DNA from: DATDGX01 sp036521875 | GTDB taxonomy: Bacteria; Desulfobacterota; Binatia; Binatales; Binataceae | NCBI GenBank assembly: GCA_036521875.1 | Contig: DATDGX010000141.1 | Span: forward strand, 62,001-126,000 | DNA length: 64,000 nt | Direction of reading: 5' to 3' | In this document: in pieces, positions 61,567 through 64,000 of the stretch | Position numbering within the stretch: position 1 is the stretch's first letter | Layout of the letters: every line of letters starts with the position of its first letter | Position numbers and translations under genes: made by a program | The notes under the pieces: generated by a model | Told to the model about the DNA's origin: nothing | Database searches by the model: none | What the model saw: the letters and a program-made list of their open reading frames with translations, nothing else

Positions 61567-62232
61567 TTATTGGCCCGAGTACTTGTCCTTGATCCACTTT
61601 GCGTAAGCTTCCGGAGTATCGACGACCAGGCTGCCTTTCATTCCCGAATGGCCGAAGCCGCACAGCTCGGCGCAGGGAATCTCCCAGGTACCGACCTCGC
61701 GCGCCTCGAACCAGACCTTGATGACGCGGCCCGGGACGGAATCCTGCTTGAGCCGCAAGGCGGGCACGAAAAAGCTGTGAATCACGTCCTTCGAGGTGAG
61801 ATCGAAGCGCACCACCGTGTTGACCGGCACGTGGAATTCATTTTCCACCGTGACGTCGTCCTTGGTGCCGAGCTTGCCGTCGGGCCCCGGATAGGTGATT
61901 TCCCAGTTGAACTGCTTGGACGCGACCGCGTAGAAGACCTGGCCCGCCGGCCCGTGCTCCTTGATGTCCGCCCAGGTCGAACGGCTCATGAACGCGAGCA
62001 CGACCAGGATCACCGCGGTGGCCGTGGTCCATATCACCTCGAGCCGCGTGTTGCCCTCAATATATTCGGCCTTGCGCCCGGGACGGGTGCGGTAGCGAAT
62101 CAGGAAGGTGACCATCGCGATCATGACCGCGATCCAGACGATCACCACGATCCAGAAGATCAGCTCGAAGAGCCAATCGACGCGCGGGCCGAACGTCGAG
62201 ATATCATGCGGGAACCACAAGTGTTCGAGCAT
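61567..62232 (-). CDS. ctaC: cytochrome c oxidase subunit II
   Basis: 221 residues. Two N-terminal helices (FELIFWIVVIVWIAVMIAMV; LEVIWTTATAVILVVLAFMS), then the Cu-A domain with DVIHSFFVPALRLKQDSVPG and the binding loop CAELCGFGHSGM (C-x3-C-x3-H-x2-M). There is no C-terminal cytochrome c domain, so the enzyme is not a true caa3 fusion and needs a separate donor. YPGPDGKLGTKDDV is a Asp-rich loop inserted in the Cu-A domain. First gene of the operon. Confidence 0.95.
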   Translation of the reverse strand: MLEHLWFPHDISTFGPRVDWLFELIFWIVVIVWIAVMIAMVTFLIRYRTRPGRKAEYIEGNTRLEVIWTTATAVILVVLAFMSRSTWADIKEHGPAGQVFYAVASKQFNWEITYPGPDGKLGTKDDVTVENEFHVPVNTVVRFDLTSKDVIHSFFVPALRLKQDSVPGRVIKVWFEAREVGTWEIPCAELCGFGHSGMKGSLVVDTPEAYAKWIKDKYSGQ

Positions 62233-62590
62233 CGAAACCCTACCTCTTAATCATTTGCGCGCGCTCGGCCGGGCGGGAGCCGGCGCGAGCATAGAATCAG
62301 AAAACGGCCGCAGAATTCCCGCGCATACCTTTGGCGAGATTATGCGCATCCGCGCAGACATTAGTTAAATGAAAAAACTTCGTTTCCCAGGTGAATTCCG
62401 GTTAAGCACGATAGCAATCGCGAAATCGGTTTTCCAGTGTTTTCAGGCACTTCATGAACAGAGGCACGTGGGGACGCCCGAACCGCCGCGATGAGCTGCT
62501 CCGCGGCGCCGGCCTCGCCCAGGCTCGATCTTGCGTTTGCAGACCGCTTCGCGGTCATGCGATCTAGTGCGGGATTCAGGAGGCCTCGCT
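62233..62590. other. intergenic region between the oxidase operon and the LLM gene
   Basis: 358 bp between divergent genes; it should hold the promoter of the ten-gene oxidase operon and that of the LLM gene. No clear -35/-10 pair stands out. An AT-rich patch lies at about 62360-62440. No convincing coding frame. Confidence 0.4.
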
Positions 62591-63628
62591 ATGGAAGTCG
62601 CATTCGGAATCTTCGATCACCTCGAGCGCCGCGAGGTTCCCCTCGAGCAGCTCTATGAGGAGCGCCTGCAACTGATCGAGGCCGCGGATCGGGCCGGAAT
62701 TTTCTGCTACCACCTCGCCGAGCATCATGCGACGCCGCTCAGCATGGCCCCTTCGCCCAGCGTGTTTCTCGCCGCGGTTGCGATGCGCACGCGCAGGATT
62801 CACCTGGGGCCGTTGGTGTATCTGCTGCCCCTCTATCATCCGATGCGGCTGGTCGAGGAGATTTGCATGCTCGATCAGTTGAGCGGCGGGCGGCTCGAGG
62901 TCGGCGTCGGCCGCGGCGTCTCTCCTTACGAACTCGCGCACTTCAGGGTGAACTTCATCGAGTCGCGCGAGATTTTCGAGGAGTCGCTCAAGGTAATTGT
63001 CGAGGGTCTGCGCGAGCGCAAGATTTCGCATCAGGGCGAGCGCTACAAATTTGCCGGCGCGCCGATCGAAGTCGCGCCAAAGCAGAAGCCGAATCCGCCG
63101 TTCTGGTATGGCGCGTCGACTCCCGAGGGCCTCGCGTTCGCGGCGCGTCATCGGATGCAGATCGTCACCGGCGGTCCCAACGCGATCGTCAAGGGAACCC
63201 TGCAAGCCTATCGTGGCTTGCTGGAAACATTTCGCGACCATCCCGACAATCTCAATCCTCAGGTCAAGGAACTGAAAATTGGCGCGGTGCGGCACTTCTT
63301 CATTGCGGATTCCGACCAGCAAGCGGAGGAAATCGCGATACCCGCGTATCGCGTCTATTACAACAACATCGTAAAGCTGTGGCGCGACTTTGGCACCGTC
63401 CCGACGCTCTTTACCGATGATCTCCTGCGCGCGCGTTCCGCCGATGCCGCCATCGTAGGGTCTCCGAAGTCGGCGCGCGAAAAAATCGCCGCGTACTTTC
63501 GGGAAAGCGGCTCCAACTACCTGGTGCTGTCGTTTGCATGGGGCGGCCTGACCCACGAGCAGTCCCGCCATTCGCTGGATCTGTTTGTCTCCGAAGTGCT
63601 CCCGCATTTCGTGAAGGGCTCCGGATGA
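62591..63628 (+). CDS. LLM class flavin-dependent oxidoreductase
   Basis: 345 residues, with CAGGAGG upstream of the ATG. Luciferase-like monooxygenase TIM barrel: AGIFCYHLAEHHATPLSMAP, RIHLGPLVYLLPLYHPMRLV, EEICMLDQLSGGRLEVGVGR and GVSPYELAHF. Uses reduced flavin (FMNH2 or F420) to oxygenate or reduce an unknown substrate; such genes are expanded in soil bacteria that degrade alkyl or sulfonated compounds. Followed by a second, incomplete LLM gene. Confidence 0.9.
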   Translation: MEVAFGIFDHLERREVPLEQLYEERLQLIEAADRAGIFCYHLAEHHATPLSMAPSPSVFLAAVAMRTRRIHLGPLVYLLPLYHPMRLVEEICMLDQLSGGRLEVGVGRGVSPYELAHFRVNFIESREIFEESLKVIVEGLRERKISHQGERYKFAGAPIEVAPKQKPNPPFWYGASTPEGLAFAARHRMQIVTGGPNAIVKGTLQAYRGLLETFRDHPDNLNPQVKELKIGAVRHFFIADSDQQAEEIAIPAYRVYYNNIVKLWRDFGTVPTLFTDDLLRARSADAAIVGSPKSAREKIAAYFRESGSNYLVLSFAWGGLTHEQSRHSLDLFVSEVLPHFVKGSG

Positions 63629-63739
63629 GATGACGCGGCCTGAGCTGGAACGTCCCGACAGTGTCGCGGCGCCAGGACAGTTTGAAATTTTTCTCCGATA
63701 GCGCAATGGTGATCGCACCATCACCGAAGGAGCTTCCCG

Positions 63740-64000
63740 ATGAAGATCAGCGGAGCCGTTTTCGTTCAGAATTTCCATGAGCAGCAACCGGACCATGAGG
63801 TGTTCCTGGAAGATCTCAAGCTAGCGGAGCAGTTCGAGCCGCTCGGCTTCGATGCGATCTGGAGCGTCGAGCATCATTTTTCGCCGTACACGATGGTTCC
63901 CGATGTCCTGCAATTTCTGACCTACCTGTGCGGCCACACCAGGCGTATCGGCCTCGGCACGATGGTAGTGGTGCTGCCGTGGCACGATCCGATTCGCGTC
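63740..64000 (+). CDS. LLM class flavin-dependent oxidoreductase, 5' part (cut by window end)
   Basis: The first 87 codons of a second luciferase-like protein; the gene continues past the window. GAAGGAG lies 7 nt before the ATG at 63740. Visible motifs: AEQFEPLGFDAIWSVEHHFS, MVPDVLQFLTYLCGHTRRIG and LGTMVVVLPWHDPIRV, the start of the TIM barrel. It has the same organisation as its neighbour but diverges in sequence, so it is a paralog, not a recent copy. Confidence 0.88.
   Translation, partial: MKISGAVFVQNFHEQQPDHEVFLEDLKLAEQFEPLGFDAIWSVEHHFSPYTMVPDVLQFLTYLCGHTRRIGLGTMVVVLPWHDPIRV

Overview
The window is a high-GC, gene-dense stretch of chromosome from an aerobic Gram-negative bacterium. 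An LpxL-type lipid A acyltransferase, a Tat-exported molybdenum enzyme and a periplasmic metallophore precursor imply an outer membrane. The ribosomal block rpsF-ssb-rpsR-DUF2232-rplI, the order rpsO-pnp-M16 peptidase-dut, and many VOC, GST, cyclase, DUF1329 and luciferase-like oxidoreductase genes resemble soil lineages once grouped with Deltaproteobacteria, such as Binatota-like bacteria. That placement is an inference from gene content. No tRNA, rRNA or CRISPR array was found.

Layout. 1-2 kb is a scarred accessory region: a transposase remnant, then a GFA-family (Mss4-like) gene cut in two by a 1.2 kb insertion that carries a phosphotransferase gene and is flanked by a 5-bp repeat. 2-11 kb holds small catabolic and regulatory genes: TetR with a hydroxylaminobenzene mutase-like membrane protein, two methyltransferases, a Tat-exported flavoprotein, three VOC genes and an AraC regulator. 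11-18 kb holds sugar-nucleotide and envelope genes (mannose-1-phosphate guanylyltransferase, phosphomannomutase, glgC, an lpxL-like gene) plus an SDR and a CPBP protease. 18-22 kb is the ribosomal rpsF block. 22-31 kb contains a cyclase-family gene and a minus-strand set built around a PaoABC-like periplasmic aldehyde oxidoreductase, with DUF1329, cupin and membrane proteins. 31-34.5 kb is one large cyclase/ATPase/TPR signalling protein containing a repeat-like insertion.

35.9-39.8 kb is the most interesting region: a bufferin-type RiPP operon (BufA2-like Cys-rich precursor, DUF692/MNIO enzyme, DUF2063 partner) beside a divergent ECF sigma factor and zinc-finger anti-sigma factor. 39.9-52.9 kb is a 13 kb co-directional housekeeping run on the minus strand (rpsO, pnp, M16 peptidase, amidohydrolase, dut, an unknown gene, purB, purC, purS, purQ, purL, purF). 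53-55 kb has a VOC gene and two tandem GST paralogs. 55-62.2 kb is a complete aa3/caa3-type cytochrome oxidase operon with heme A synthesis genes, two subunit III genes and small membrane proteins, one of 42 residues. The window ends with two luciferase-like monooxygenase genes, the second cut by the edge.

Dispersed and local repeats were also seen: a roughly 55-bp palindromic repeat near 11.3 and 48.1 kb, a GC-rich hairpin near 9.1 and 48.2 kb, and short tandem duplications in paoA and downstream of the anti-sigma gene.
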